Below the pieces are notes generated by a model, which was not told where the DNA came from, did not search any database, and saw only the letters and a program-made list of their open reading frames with translations. Below are positions 36,187 to 45,929 of a stretch of DNA of 64,000 bases, in pieces. A program made the translations under genes and the position numbers. Numbering within the stretch: the stretch's first letter is position 1; every line of letters starts with the position of its first letter. The stretch lies in NCBI GenBank assembly GCA_018238545.1, contig JABCTC010000010.1, positions 29,890-93,889 on the forward strand. Direction: 5' to 3'. This stretch comes from Candidatus Heimdallarchaeota archaeon. GTDB taxonomy: Archaea; Asgardarchaeota; Heimdallarchaeia; Heimdallarchaeales; Heimdallarchaeaceae.

Positions 36187-37170
36187 ATGGTAGAAGTTAT
36201 TGAATGGGCCACAGGGCGTGGAGACGAAATTTTGTATCGTCATCCCCGTGATACATTAAATTGGGGAGATCAGGTAAATGTAATGCCTAATCAGGTAGCA
36301 GTTTTCATAAAAGATTCTGTTGTATATGACGTTTTGAAATCTGGAAGACATTTCATGAAAACAAAGAACATTCCTCTTCTTACAACTTTTCTGTCAAGAA
36401 TAGTAGGTTTTGATAAATCACCATTTAACTGTCAAGTGATATTTTTATCAATGAGTGATTTTCAAGGTAAATTCGGAGGAAGATCACAAACTCAGGAGCT
36501 AGCTCCATTACAGTTCTTTGGAGACTACTTTTACAAGATTAATGATCCACAAAAATTCGCTTTTGAAATATCTGGTAACAGAAACATTTACTCAACAACT
36601 GATTTTAATGAATTCTTTAGAACATTCATTGTTGAATCAGTTATTAGCAAACTATCAGAGAAAAGCATCGTAGATGTCATGTCAAAACTCGGAAAAACAT
36701 CTGATTTCGTAGAAGATGAAGTTAAAGGCGAACTAGAAGAAATGGGAATCAAATTAAAGAACCTAAAATTCGGTGGAATCGATACTACCCCTGAATATCG
36801 TGATCGCTTGTTCTGGATGCGTTCTGGTGTTGATGCAGCTCAAATACAGCAATATTCCGGTATGGCTAAGGTAGCAGATGCCCTTCCCGAAGGCGGAAGT
36901 GGATTAACTGGTGCTGTCATGGTAAACAACTTGTTCTCTAGAAGTGAACTAAAACAAGCAGATAAGATAGAGAAAAAAGGCGAAGTAGAATCAGCATTTA
37001 TAACATGTAATCAATGTAAGAAAAAGGTTTCCCCAGCAGCTAAATTCTGTGCTCACTGTGGTGATCCAACAGACGATGAGAAGAGTGGCAAAGTTAAGTT
37101 TTGCACCAACTGTGGATCTAAGAATGAAACAAGTGCTAAATTCTGCGGAAACTGCGGTGATAAACTCTAA
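36187..37170 (+). CDS. SPFH/stomatin-like protein with two zinc ribbons
   Basis: 327 residues similar to COG4260 SPFH proteins (IEWATGRGDEILYRHPRDT, then WGDQVNVMPNQVAVFIKDS), a group tied to membrane scaffolds. There is no N-terminal membrane helix, so attachment would be peripheral. Two C-terminal zinc ribbons use C274/C277/C288/C291 and C306/C309/C320/C323. GAGGTAT ends 5 bases before the ATG. An oligo-T tract follows the stop. Confidence 0.82.
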   Translation: MVEVIEWATGRGDEILYRHPRDTLNWGDQVNVMPNQVAVFIKDSVVYDVLKSGRHFMKTKNIPLLTTFLSRIVGFDKSPFNCQVIFLSMSDFQGKFGGRSQTQELAPLQFFGDYFYKINDPQKFAFEISGNRNIYSTTDFNEFFRTFIVESVISKLSEKSIVDVMSKLGKTSDFVEDEVKGELEEMGIKLKNLKFGGIDTTPEYRDRLFWMRSGVDAAQIQQYSGMAKVADALPEGGSGLTGAVMVNNLFSRSELKQADKIEKKGEVESAFITCNQCKKKVSPAAKFCAHCGDPTDDEKSGKVKFCTNCGSKNETSAKFCGNCGDKL

Positions 37171-37173
37171 TTT

Positions 37174-37200
37174 CTTTCTTTTTTCTTTCTTTATTTTTCT
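37174..37200 (+). terminator. T-rich terminator after the SPFH gene
   Basis: TTTCTTTC, T6, CTTTC, TTTATTTTT directly follows the stop at 37170; no stem. Confidence 0.5.
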
Positions 37201-37243
37201 TATTCTACAAAATGTTTATTTGAAAGTAAGTTGATTATGGCTT

Positions 37244-38347
37244 ATGTCTGGATGGTTAATTTTTGGAATTGCATTATTAGTAACAGCTATATTTACACTA
37301 GCTGTTTCGATATCTGCTAGAAAAATAGATTTTGGGTCTAGAATGTTTAGAGATAAGCCCGATAGATCACAGATAACGTTTGGTGGAGTTGAACCTAAAA
37401 TTCGAAAATCAAAGGCAAAACGTTCTGCTCCTCCTCCCCCTCCTTCTCCTCTATCTTCTTTTGCTCCTTCAGTAACAGAAACTTCAACAGAACCTGTACC
37501 AAGAGCAAGAGCTGAAGAAGTAAAAATAAACGATGAGTGGGATGAAGCTGAGGATGAAGAATGGGATGAAACTGATATTGAAACGGATGAATTACCAGAT
37601 GATATTGAACTGGAGACATTACCAAGAAATATTGAGTCTCCTCACTACGTTTCTCCTAAATCATCTAGAGGCGAATTTGCAAAGAAGTCTGCTATTGAAC
37701 CACAAGAGTTACTAGATAAAGGAACTATAGAAATAATAGAAGAACAACCAACTCTTCACACAAGAGATTTATCTATACAACTCCCAAAAAACATGTGTCT
37801 AGATGAAGTTTTCAGATTGAGGATTACTCTATTAAAATCAGATGAATTCTCAAAAGATGTTTCAATAAAACAACTAGAATTATCAAAGAAAGAAGCAGAA
37901 TATTTCTCTCTGACTGCTGAAAAACTTGGTAAGGAAATTCTTGAAGCTACCACAAAGATAGAGGGGTTGGAACAAGGAAATTTAATAGTACGTCCAATAT
38001 CTACTAGCAATGTTGTTACAACAGCACCTACACAAAGAACTGTTTACTTTGATACTGAAGATGAAGAAATTGTTGTAGAGTTCTATCTCGTACCTAAAAG
38101 ATGGATACCTGACCCTATTAGTATTTTAAGGGTAGAATTTGAGCAAAATTATAAAATAGTTCGAACTATTGATCTGCCAATAAGAATCTATAAACGACAA
38201 TTTGAAGCATTTTTTGGTTTCAATATATCAAAATGGCATAAATATGCTTTGCTTATTTATGGTATAATTAGCACATTGATAGGATTATACAGTACTTTGG
38301 CTGAATATATTGGCATTCTCCCTTCAATCGGAGACCTATTCAGCTAA
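37244..38347 (+). CDS. Pro-rich and acidic membrane-anchored protein
   Basis: 367 residues: N-terminal membrane helix (4-24), basic stretch, a polyproline run (APPPPPSPL, about 62-70), a strongly acidic segment (about 95-130), a beta-rich domain (about 165-320) and a C-terminal membrane helix (about 333-358). No family recognised. Polyproline plus acidic linker suggests protein docking. It overlaps the convergent M14 gene by 8 bases. Confidence 0.65.
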   Translation: MSGWLIFGIALLVTAIFTLAVSISARKIDFGSRMFRDKPDRSQITFGGVEPKIRKSKAKRSAPPPPPSPLSSFAPSVTETSTEPVPRARAEEVKINDEWDEAEDEEWDETDIETDELPDDIELETLPRNIESPHYVSPKSSRGEFAKKSAIEPQELLDKGTIEIIEEQPTLHTRDLSIQLPKNMCLDEVFRLRITLLKSDEFSKDVSIKQLELSKKEAEYFSLTAEKLGKEILEATTKIEGLEQGNLIVRPISTSNVVTTAPTQRTVYFDTEDEEIVVEFYLVPKRWIPDPISILRVEFEQNYKIVRTIDLPIRIYKRQFEAFFGFNISKWHKYALLIYGIISTLIGLYSTLAEYIGILPSIGDLFS

Positions 38348-39716
38348 CTCTCTTTCTTTTTTTTATTAAGTCCATAGTTGCTAATACCGAAAAAATCTGA
38401 ATTCTAACCATTTCATTAATGCTAGAGTCCTGGATATTTGTTTCTGATTCAACTTCATGACTGATAGATTCTATTTCATTCTCAAATTGTAGGAGAAGGG
38501 AATTTCTTTTATTGTTACTAATTGCATTTGAATCTTTCACTAGTTGATGGAATGCTCCTAAAGTATTACAGCTATTATATCTCACTACTTTCTCATTACT
38601 ATATATCTCGCTTCTTGTTGCAAGTACATCCGACCCTTCCTTCCTCGTAATCTTCATTTCTTCTTTAATTTCTTTTCTCCAATTTTTGACTATTTCATCA
38701 ATCCTCATAAAATGTGCGTTTTTGTTGTTCAATTTATCTTTATACTTATTCCAGATAGGTTCTATGTAATCAAGGATTTCAAGTATAATTCGATTGCTTT
38801 CAAGAAATGTCTCTTTTTTTGTTTTTTCACCTATTTCTAGATTATTCAATTCCAAATCATAGTAAAGAGGCATTTCTGGGACTAAAGCTATCCCCTTCGG
38901 ATTCTGTTCTAAATAATAACCAACGGAGAATTCCCCTCTTCTTAAAGTACTACTGTCCATACCTTCTTGAATATAATCACTAATCATTTCTTTTGTAGTA
39001 TAAACTCTATAAAATCCAGGGCGATATGCCCATCCTTCTTCAACAAAAAATGGCGTTCCTTTTTGCAAGGGTATAACAGATTTTTCTACAAAACTCTCAA
39101 TTTCATCAAAGAGTTTAACATAATTATTGCTGAAATAGAAGTGAATCCCAGAAAACTGGATACTATGTAATGTTACGAAGAGATCAGGTTTGTAAGAATC
39201 TATTATTTTTCGAAGGATATTTGTTTCATTCATTGTTGTCGAGTAAGAGTAGTGTTTTGTATTTATCGGGAATGACCAGTCAATGTCCTCTTTGTCGGGT
39301 CTATGATAGCGGTTTAAGAAAAACTTCTTATGATTAAAAGGTCCCTTCAACCACCCTCTATTTAAGTATAAACCATCCGGATCAATACAAGGAATCAAAA
39401 AGAAAGTAAAATCCTTTCCTAGCTCTCTATTGTTTGATATTAGCTCACCTAAGGCATCAACTGTCATAGTACCTATTGGTTCATCTGAATGAGGTAGACC
39501 ATAGATGAGGACTTTGATTGGTCCTTTACCCATTGTATAGCCAAATATCTCTGTTTTTTTGGTGGAGTTACCAATGTGTTTTTTCTCGAAAGCTGGTCTT
39601 TCATCCATTCTTGATATAAGTTCTTGGTAAAAAAAATATTCAGTATACTTCTGAGGAGAACAATCAATCAATCCTGAGATTCCCTCTTCTTGCATACAAA
39701 CATGAAGAGAGAACAT
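38340..39716 (-). CDS. M14-type zinc carboxypeptidase-like protein
   Basis: 458 residues with an M14 site: H76 and E79 in GLPHSDEPIG, H184 in VTLHSIQ and a candidate catalytic E281 in LVPEMPLYYD; IPCIDPDG matches the family core. It should cleave C-terminal residues or an amide of a peptide or peptidoglycan-like substrate. The last 150 residues are helical and not typical. No signal peptide, so probably cytoplasmic. Confidence 0.75.
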   Translation of the reverse strand: MFSLHVCMQEEGISGLIDCSPQKYTEYFFYQELISRMDERPAFEKKHIGNSTKKTEIFGYTMGKGPIKVLIYGLPHSDEPIGTMTVDALGELISNNRELGKDFTFFLIPCIDPDGLYLNRGWLKGPFNHKKFFLNRYHRPDKEDIDWSFPINTKHYSYSTTMNETNILRKIIDSYKPDLFVTLHSIQFSGIHFYFSNNYVKLFDEIESFVEKSVIPLQKGTPFFVEEGWAYRPGFYRVYTTKEMISDYIQEGMDSSTLRRGEFSVGYYLEQNPKGIALVPEMPLYYDLELNNLEIGEKTKKETFLESNRIILEILDYIEPIWNKYKDKLNNKNAHFMRIDEIVKNWRKEIKEEMKITRKEGSDVLATRSEIYSNEKVVRYNSCNTLGAFHQLVKDSNAISNNKRNSLLLQFENEIESISHEVESETNIQDSSINEMVRIQIFSVLATMDLIKKRKRVS

Positions 39717-39733
39717 GTATTAATTTCTATCTG

Positions 39734-40925
39734 ATGAAATTATTCAAAGCTCTCCAACATATTTTTAAGAAAGCAATTAGAAAGCCAAACGAACAGGACA
39801 TGAGCGACAAAGTTAAAGTGGGAATAGTAGGTTTAGGTAGAATTAGTTCTCTGCATTTGGAAGCTTATAGTGAGAAATACAAGTTAGATGCAGAACTTGT
39901 TGCAGTGTGTGATAAAAATAAGAAGAGAGCTGAGAATATAGCTAAAGAATACAACATTGAGGGCGTGTATACAAATTATGCAAAATTCCTTAAAGATGAG
40001 AATATTGATGCTGTTGAAATCTTGACACCACATAAAATTCAGACAAAACAAACCATTCTAGCAGCTGAAGCTGGAAAACATATTTCTCTGTAGAAGGTTC
40101 CTTGTTTAACTTTGTCAGACATGGATAAAATGATTGAAGCAACTAAAAAGAACCAAGTGAAATTCAGGATTTTTGAAAACTTCAGGTTCTATCCCCCGTA
40201 TCAGTTTGCAATGGATCTTATTAACAAAGGTGTAATTGGTAAAACAGAGCGTGTAGACTATAGAATGTGGAACGCTTTAAGTGCTCTTTCTGAATGGAAA
40301 GTCCCCTTTATCTTCATGGACATGGAGATTTAGTGAGGAAGAAAATTATAACTCTCCACAACTTTTTGATGATGGTTATCACAAACACAGTATAATATCA
40401 CAGTTCTTAGGGAAACCAATAGATTCAGTACTAACATGGCAGGGAAATTTTAGAATTAAAGGCGTGCTAAAACATGATACTCCTTCAGTAGTTATCTATT
40501 CGTGTAAAAATAAATCTCACTATGCAACATGGAATGTAAGTAATCACAAATTCCTACCAATGGATTCAGATTACTATGCATGTGATGAATATGTAGAGAT
40601 AGTGGGTGAAAAAGGAGCTATTTTTATTCCAGGGTGCACAGGCAATTTCTTTGAAAACTGTGGTTCTAGTGCTCCAGGTCAAGCTGGTGTTCATTGGGTT
40701 GATGAGAAAGGTGAGTGACACTCAAATACGGAGATGAAAACTGATTGGATGTCTTCCTTTGTAAATTGTTCAAGAGAATTTATAGAAGGAATAAAAGAAG
40801 ATAGAGAAATTGAACTTAATCCGAAGGAAGCCAGATATATCCTTAAAATAGGTTTGGCAATAATCCGTTCTGTTAGAAATAGCTTTAAGGAAATTAAAAT
40901 AAAAGATATTGTAAATACGCCTTAA
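39734..40925 (+). pseudogene. Broken Gfo/Idh/MocA family oxidoreductase
   Basis: Homology runs across the whole stretch: GIVGLGRISSLHLEAY (NAD-binding Gly motif), then VDAVEILTPH-like EILTPHKIQ and a C-terminal domain (RFYPPYQFAMDLI, FDDGYHKHSI). The reading frame is cut by TAG at 40091 where the family has its conserved E-K-P, shifts frame near 40300-40315, and has a TGA at 40716 before homology resumes. Two stops plus a frameshift show a decayed gene. The parent would be a roughly 395-residue sugar or inositol dehydrogenase. Confidence 0.85.
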
Positions 40926-41025
40926 TCCTATGATTGAGTTTTCTCATTTGCTCTAAACACTTCTTTTAGTATTTTCCCGCAAAACATTGTGATTCTACAT
41001 CTAAATAATGTTATTTCAGAATATT

Positions 41026-41793
41026 CTACAGAAGGTAGTCTAAAGCTAAATCTCCCATTCTGACGAAAATCGCTTGTTTAGATTTCATATATCTAATAAA
41101 GCGGTCTAAAACACTTATTCTGTAAGCGTGACCTATGCAACTTGGATGACATGTTAATGTTAGAACCTTCCTATTTTCTTCAAGATCTTCCATTTCTAGT
41201 AATGCATCAAATTGTGATTTCCAAATATCAAAGACTTCAGTTGGTGATTTTTGGTGATGCTCAAATAGTACCCAATCATCTAAAAACCATTCAACGGGGA
41301 ACTCTACCAAGTTTTTAGGTGACTCTGGAACTGAGTAGACATAAGGTCGATCTTCATCCATTAAAGAAGAATCGTACATATATCCCATCTCTGCAATTAT
41401 GGTTAATGTATTCTTTGACAGTTTCCAATAAGGAGCTCTAAAACCTTTAATCTTCCCTACTATGCTTTCAAGTATTTGGTGAGTATGTTCATGAACTATT
41501 ATTTCTTCATTAAATTCTAGCTTGTCTAGATGTTCATGTAGATATCCATGGGCTGCAATTTCATGTTCGGCGTTAGTAATTTCATTAATACGCAGCGGGT
41601 ATTTTTCAGCAACCCAACCGCAAACAAAGAAAGTTGACTTTATTTCATATTTAGCAAGAAGGGATAAGATTCTACTAAGCCCTCTTTGAATAGCAAATTG
41701 CCCCTTAGATATTCGAACTGGATCTTCTTTTTGTCTAATCTGAGCACTTTCTGCATCAAAATCAAAAGTTAAACAAACGTAAATATCACTCAT
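41026..41793 (-). CDS. Polysaccharide deacetylase (NodB domain)
   Basis: 255 residues of CE4 type. Metal and catalytic motifs: TFDFDAE (D11, D13), HGYLHEHL (H82, H86), RAPYW (119-123) and LTLTCHPSCIGH near the C terminus. It removes acyl groups from N-acetyl sugars or related amides. No signal peptide, so the substrate is cytoplasmic or membrane-associated, as for PuuE-like or lipid-linked substrates. Confidence 0.87.
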   Translation of the reverse strand: MSDIYVCLTFDFDAESAQIRQKEDPVRISKGQFAIQRGLSRILSLLAKYEIKSTFFVCGWVAEKYPLRINEITNAEHEIAAHGYLHEHLDKLEFNEEIIVHEHTHQILESIVGKIKGFRAPYWKLSKNTLTIIAEMGYMYDSSLMDEDRPYVYSVPESPKNLVEFPVEWFLDDWVLFEHHQKSPTEVFDIWKSQFDALLEMEDLEENRKVLTLTCHPSCIGHAYRISVLDRFIRYMKSKQAIFVRMGDLALDYLL

Positions 41794-41929
41794 GTATCCT
41801 CAAAATAATAATAGACAACGAATCAATTTTAATCTTTCCCTCAAATTAAATGATTCAGGTCTATTTGAATAAGAATCATCAAAGAAAGAAATATAAGGAT
41901 TTAAGTAAAACTAAAAGAAGTGAAAAACT

Positions 41930-42643
41930 ATGTCAAAGAACTTCGATTTCGATAAATATTGGATTGGAAAACTTGCAAAAGGGATTTCGGATGAAGTTGG
42001 AGATGAAATCGTAATTGAGGTTCTAGAAGGAAGTGAAAATCTCTCCCAGGAATCTCGTAGAGATGATGTTCTTGATTGGTCCGAAAAAGCTATAAGAAAA
42101 CTTGAATCATTAACAGATGATGAAGCGACAAAAAACATACTGTTAAGCTGTGCTTGTCATCAATCTCCAGAAGCATTACAGCCGTATAGAAATCTGTATG
42201 TTGAAACAGAAAATATCGATCTTGTACTTCAAAAGATGCAAGAAGATTTTGAGGTTTTTATCAAAGATAAACTGAAATTAGAAGATAAGTATGTTCAACA
42301 GATAATTGATAGGAAAATGGGATTTGCAGGTACAAAAGATGGAAACAAGATTATCGCCACAAAAACACCTAAGAGTGCCTTCATCAAAGAGTGGTTCGAG
42401 GAAACAGACCCTACCAAGAAACGTGCACTGTTTTGTCACTGTCCAAGAATTAGAGATGCGCTTGTAGACCAAGAAAAAACTCTTCCCAAAAGTTACTGTT
42501 ACTGTGGTGGTGGATATTACCAGAACATCTGGGAAACAATACTTCAGAAACCTGTTGATATAGAAATTTTGGAAACTGTTATACACGGTGATGAAGTATG
42601 TAAATACGCTATTCATCTACCAGACATGAAAGAAAGTTTATAG
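41930..42643 (+). CDS. Cys-rich protein, DUF6144-like
   Basis: 237 residues with conserved-looking Cys clusters: C74, C76, H77; C169, H170, C171; C190, C192; C224. The end, CYCGGGYYQNIWETILQKPV, then VIHGDEVCKYAIHLP, resembles the V4R/L-ATC-hydrolase-like proteins and DUF6144. Such domains bind small molecules or metals. Function not assigned. Overlaps the convergent thioredoxin-like gene by 6 bases. Confidence 0.6.
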   Translation: MSKNFDFDKYWIGKLAKGISDEVGDEIVIEVLEGSENLSQESRRDDVLDWSEKAIRKLESLTDDEATKNILLSCACHQSPEALQPYRNLYVETENIDLVLQKMQEDFEVFIKDKLKLEDKYVQQIIDRKMGFAGTKDGNKIIATKTPKSAFIKEWFEETDPTKKRALFCHCPRIRDALVDQEKTLPKSYCYCGGGYYQNIWETILQKPVDIEILETVIHGDEVCKYAIHLPDMKESL

Positions 42644-43450
42644 TCTTATGAACTTTTTACTGCCACAATTTGGACAACCTTGAGATGAACAATTAGAACA
42701 AATGTAACTTCCGCATTTAGAACACTTTGAATTAGCAATGCTTTTACAGCTTAAGCATTTCTTTTGCGCCAAACGAGCTCGAAATTTGTATAATCCATAA
42801 ACGAGTGCTACAGCTGCTCCAAGACCTCCTACAACTTCTAGAATTGTCAGCAATACTCTAGTTGTTGGGGACATAGTTTGACTTGGATTTTCTGAATTTT
42901 CTACTAATGTAGCAATTTTACTACTCATTGTAGGCCATGTCTCTTCCACTGTGAAACCAGAATCACTCCAATGAATGTTTCCTTGTTGATCGATGATGTA
43001 AAAGGTAGGTATTGATCCTGAACCGTAAATAGCAGATATTGAACCATCTGTATCTCTACCAACTATCCAGTCCATATTATTATCGTGACGGAATTGAGAA
43101 ACAAGGGATTGTGATTCAGAACTATCAACATCTATGGAGATAATTCGTACCACATCCTCAGAATATCTGAGATATAACTCTCGTAAGTAAGGAAGCGCAA
43201 CGCCACACGGTGGGCACCAAGTAGCAAATAAATCAAGAACTACAACTTGACCAATTAGGTCATTTAGTGAATAAGTAATGCTTGTATCGACATCTGTAAT
43301 GGTGAAATCAGAAGCAATTTCCTTGATTTGATGTATCTCAGTTTGAATAGTATTTTCTGAAAAAGATTCAACTAAACTGAAATTGTAAGAGCTAAAGATT
43401 AAGGTAACAAGGATTATTGGTAATAGTAGCAAAGTCTTCTTCCTATTCAT
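42638..43450 (-). CDS. Secreted TlpA/ResA-like thioredoxin with zinc-ribbon tail
   Basis: 270 residues: signal/anchor helix (5-27), a thioredoxin fold with active site WCPPC (C79, C82) and cis-Pro in SIPTFYIID, a second membrane helix (about 195-217) and a cytoplasmic Cys-rich tail with five CxxC-type pairs (CLSC, CSKC, CSNC, CPNC). The extracellular thioredoxin would reduce or form disulfides; the inside zinc tail is unusual and may bind a partner. Confidence 0.83.
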   Translation of the reverse strand: MNRKKTLLLLPIILVTLIFSSYNFSLVESFSENTIQTEIHQIKEIASDFTITDVDTSITYSLNDLIGQVVVLDLFATWCPPCGVALPYLRELYLRYSEDVVRIISIDVDSSESQSLVSQFRHDNNMDWIVGRDTDGSISAIYGSGSIPTFYIIDQQGNIHWSDSGFTVEETWPTMSSKIATLVENSENPSQTMSPTTRVLLTILEVVGGLGAAVALVYGLYKFRARLAQKKCLSCKSIANSKCSKCGSYICSNCSSQGCPNCGSKKFIRL

Positions 43451-43616
43451 ATTTTAAACAAAAAAGGTTGTTATTTGAATATTTCTAACTACCAAATTTA
43501 TTTGTTCTAAGTGGAATGTGAATTCTTAATAAAATAATTAAATTAATAAAGAGGGATGAGTAAAAAATATTAGTACATGTGAAAAGACTAGGGAAGAGAA
43601 ATTTAGGTGTGATATT

Positions 43617-44072
43617 ATGTATTGTGATAATTGTGGTGCAAAAGTGGAAAAGGGAAAGAAATTTTGCGATAACTGTGGTTCGACAGTAAGAAAGGCAAAA
43701 CCTGCTGATTACAAAGAAGTAGAGAAGAACATTAGTGCTAAAAACGAACATCTTCCTTACCAACCAACTCCTCCTGCTTTACAACGAAAAAGTATCTCAG
43801 TAGCTCTGATATCCTTATTTCTTCCAGGAATTGGGCACCTTTATGTAGATAAATTATTTGGCGGTCTAGGTTTCTTTTTTGGAGCAATTGGAATTGGTAC
43901 TGTTGCAGGAGCATTACTTGATTGGGGGGGGACTTACGCAGCATATGCGGTGTTTGCAATACTGGGAATTTATCTCATAGGGGGAAATATATACATTGTA
44001 CTGCTGATAAGGAGATACAACAAATTCCTAGATAAAAACCTTAGGAAACCAACACCTAAAGAAAAATGGTAA
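43617..44072 (+). CDS. Zinc-ribbon TM2-domain membrane protein, copy 1
   Basis: 151 residues: a zinc ribbon (CDNC and CDNC within the first 22 residues), a linker ending PYQPTPPA, then a TM2 domain (VALISLFLPGIGHLYVDK, then two or three membrane helices) and the basic tail DKNLRKPTPKEKW. GGTGTGAT upstream gives a good ribosome binding site. Its paralogue follows directly. Function unknown. Confidence 0.75.
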   Translation: MYCDNCGAKVEKGKKFCDNCGSTVRKAKPADYKEVEKNISAKNEHLPYQPTPPALQRKSISVALISLFLPGIGHLYVDKLFGGLGFFFGAIGIGTVAGALLDWGGTYAAYAVFAILGIYLIGGNIYIVLLIRRYNKFLDKNLRKPTPKEKW

Positions 44073-44136
44073 ATATGAGCGAGTAAAACCAATTAATATA
44101 TACAAGAACTAGGACAGAGAAACTAAGGGTGAAATG

Positions 44137-44598
44137 ATGTATTGTGATAATTGTGGTGCAAAAGTTGCAGATGGAAAAATTTTTTGTGATAACTGTGGAT
44201 CTAAAGTAGGAAAGGTGAAAATGTCCGATTATTTGAAATTAAAAAAGAATGCTAGTTCTACAGGCGAACACATTCCTTATCAGCCAACACCTCCTGCAAT
44301 GGAACATAAAAGTCCAATAATAGCCGTTATATTAGCTACAATTATTTTTCCAGGTGTGGGACAGATTTATGTTAACAAAGCTCTAAGAGGTTTTGGTTAT
44401 CTAGCAGGATTTATTGCAATTCTATTTCTAGCTATTGTTGCTTCCAATAGAAGCTGGGCTTCTGTGACATTAGGATTATTCATCTTACTAAGTCTCTATT
44501 ATCTTTGGATTCATATTGATGCTGTTCTTCTTGTAAGAAGATATAACAAATTCTTAGACAAAAATCTTAGGAAACCTAAATCTAAGGAAAAATGGTAA
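44137..44598 (+). CDS. Zinc-ribbon TM2-domain membrane protein, copy 2
   Basis: 153 residues, tandem paralogue of the gene before. The first 29 coding bases are identical to copy 1 and the tails match (KFLDKNLRKP, KEKW), while the membrane part (AVILATIIFPGVGQIYVNK) has diverged. ATG 44137 is chosen by alignment with copy 1; ATG 44134 is just upstream. The upstream motif ACTAGG occurs at the same distance in both copies, so the promoter was duplicated too. Confidence 0.75.
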   Translation: MYCDNCGAKVADGKIFCDNCGSKVGKVKMSDYLKLKKNASSTGEHIPYQPTPPAMEHKSPIIAVILATIIFPGVGQIYVNKALRGFGYLAGFIAILFLAIVASNRSWASVTLGLFILLSLYYLWIHIDAVLLVRRYNKFLDKNLRKPKSKEKW

Positions 44599-44605
44599 TT
44601 AGTAG

Positions 44606-45850
44606 TTATTTTTGCATTAATAGAATTAGGGTGGACCAACCAAAATTCTCTGCTCCACCACCCTCTCCTGTGATTGGATTATAGAATTCTCTAAATCCTG
44701 ACTTTTTGATGAGATTGAGAGTCTTTTCTGTGAGTTCTTTAGCAATTTTTGTCTCTTTATGTCTCTTCAATCCATTCCATAGAAAGAAATTTGTATTTAT
44801 CCAAGTGGGTCCCCTCCATAATAATGGTATATCCTTAGGATTGAATGTTTTTTCATCCATTGATACAGTTGGAACGGGGTATTTTGGCCAGAACTCTTTA
44901 GGATCTGTTAGGTGTGAAATAAGATTTTGTTCTATGTCCTTAGGTATGTTTAACAATAAAGGCATTAGTGATGTGATGGTTTTTACGTGAACTTGTTCAT
45001 TTCCTTGATTCTTTACATCTAAATCATAAAACAAACCATCTTTTTCATTCCAACAATGCTCCACTAAGCTTTGCAAAATACTATCAGATTTTTCTCTAAT
45101 AAACACAGCTTCTTCATTCATTTTAAGAGCATCTAGAACGGAAGAGAAGGATTCCATTCCCCATGCGCATAATGTATTAGTTAAAACACATTTTACCTTA
45201 AATGAGGATTTTCTTGCCATGTTTTCCTGATTCCAATCATGTCTTTGGGATTCCTTCAGTAAATTCCTCATTCGTAACCATTGTCTGGTTCTCATAAACC
45301 TTCTATTAGTGAGTTTTAAATCAAACTTTGGAGAGGAATCTAACCCACTCTCCCAAGGATGAATTATAGTTATCAAATTGCTAGAATCTGGATCTCTAAC
45401 CCTTAAAATGAATTTATAATAATTCAAAACCTCTTCAGATATCTCTCTGATTTGTTCAACATCAATTCCATTTTTCTGCAGCTTTCTCAATGAGAAACCA
45501 ATTAATGGAGGTTGAATAAGTTCGGAGTAATTTTTAGATGGATAAAGTGTATCAAAGAACCACCAATAGATATTTCTGATTCTTTTCCAAAATATCATGT
45601 GTGGAAAGAAAGGTTTGTCCCCTTTCCCAAATGCTAAACTTTCAAGTTCTTGAAGAGCTCTTTTCTTTTCTCCCAATTCAGACCATACTAAACTATGAAG
45701 GCAACTATCCCAAAACCATTGTTGTGAGTAAATACCTGGACTTGGAGCTGTATAGGTTATCTGTTTTGTTATCCCTCTTCTGATTGTTGTTTCGTTAATT
45801 GAATTAGCCGTAAGTAATTCCTTAATTTCAACAATAAGCTCTTTATGCAT
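44606..45850 (-). CDS. GH63-like glycoside hydrolase (mannosyl/glucosylglycerate hydrolase type)
   Basis: 414-residue (alpha/alpha)6 barrel enzyme. Signatures: QQWFWDSCLHSLVWSE, the candidate acid D171 in PWESGLDSSP, LLWRGPTWINTNFFLWNGL, and the candidate base E388 in FREFYNPITGEGGG. The pattern matches clan GH-G enzymes such as mannosylglycerate hydrolase and YgjK. It may recycle a compatible solute or trim glycans. Substrate not decided by sequence. Confidence 0.78.
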   Translation of the reverse strand: MHKELIVEIKELLTANSINETTIRRGITKQITYTAPSPGIYSQQWFWDSCLHSLVWSELGEKKRALQELESLAFGKGDKPFFPHMIFWKRIRNIYWWFFDTLYPSKNYSELIQPPLIGFSLRKLQKNGIDVEQIREISEEVLNYYKFILRVRDPDSSNLITIIHPWESGLDSSPKFDLKLTNRRFMRTRQWLRMRNLLKESQRHDWNQENMARKSSFKVKCVLTNTLCAWGMESFSSVLDALKMNEEAVFIREKSDSILQSLVEHCWNEKDGLFYDLDVKNQGNEQVHVKTITSLMPLLLNIPKDIEQNLISHLTDPKEFWPKYPVPTVSMDEKTFNPKDIPLLWRGPTWINTNFFLWNGLKRHKETKIAKELTEKTLNLIKKSGFREFYNPITGEGGGAENFGWSTLILLMQK

Positions 45851-45929
45851 GATATCTGTAATAATATAATAGTATTTGACTTTTTACTGTTTGTAAAAGA
45901 GGAAAAAAGAAAATATGAGATGAAGGTGT

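Noticed and set aside
40088..40094. The TAG in the Gfo/Idh/MocA gene as a possible pyrrolysine codon
   Set aside because: The same gene also has a frameshift and a later TGA, so simple decay explains it; TAG also replaces a conserved family residue in the E-K-P motif.
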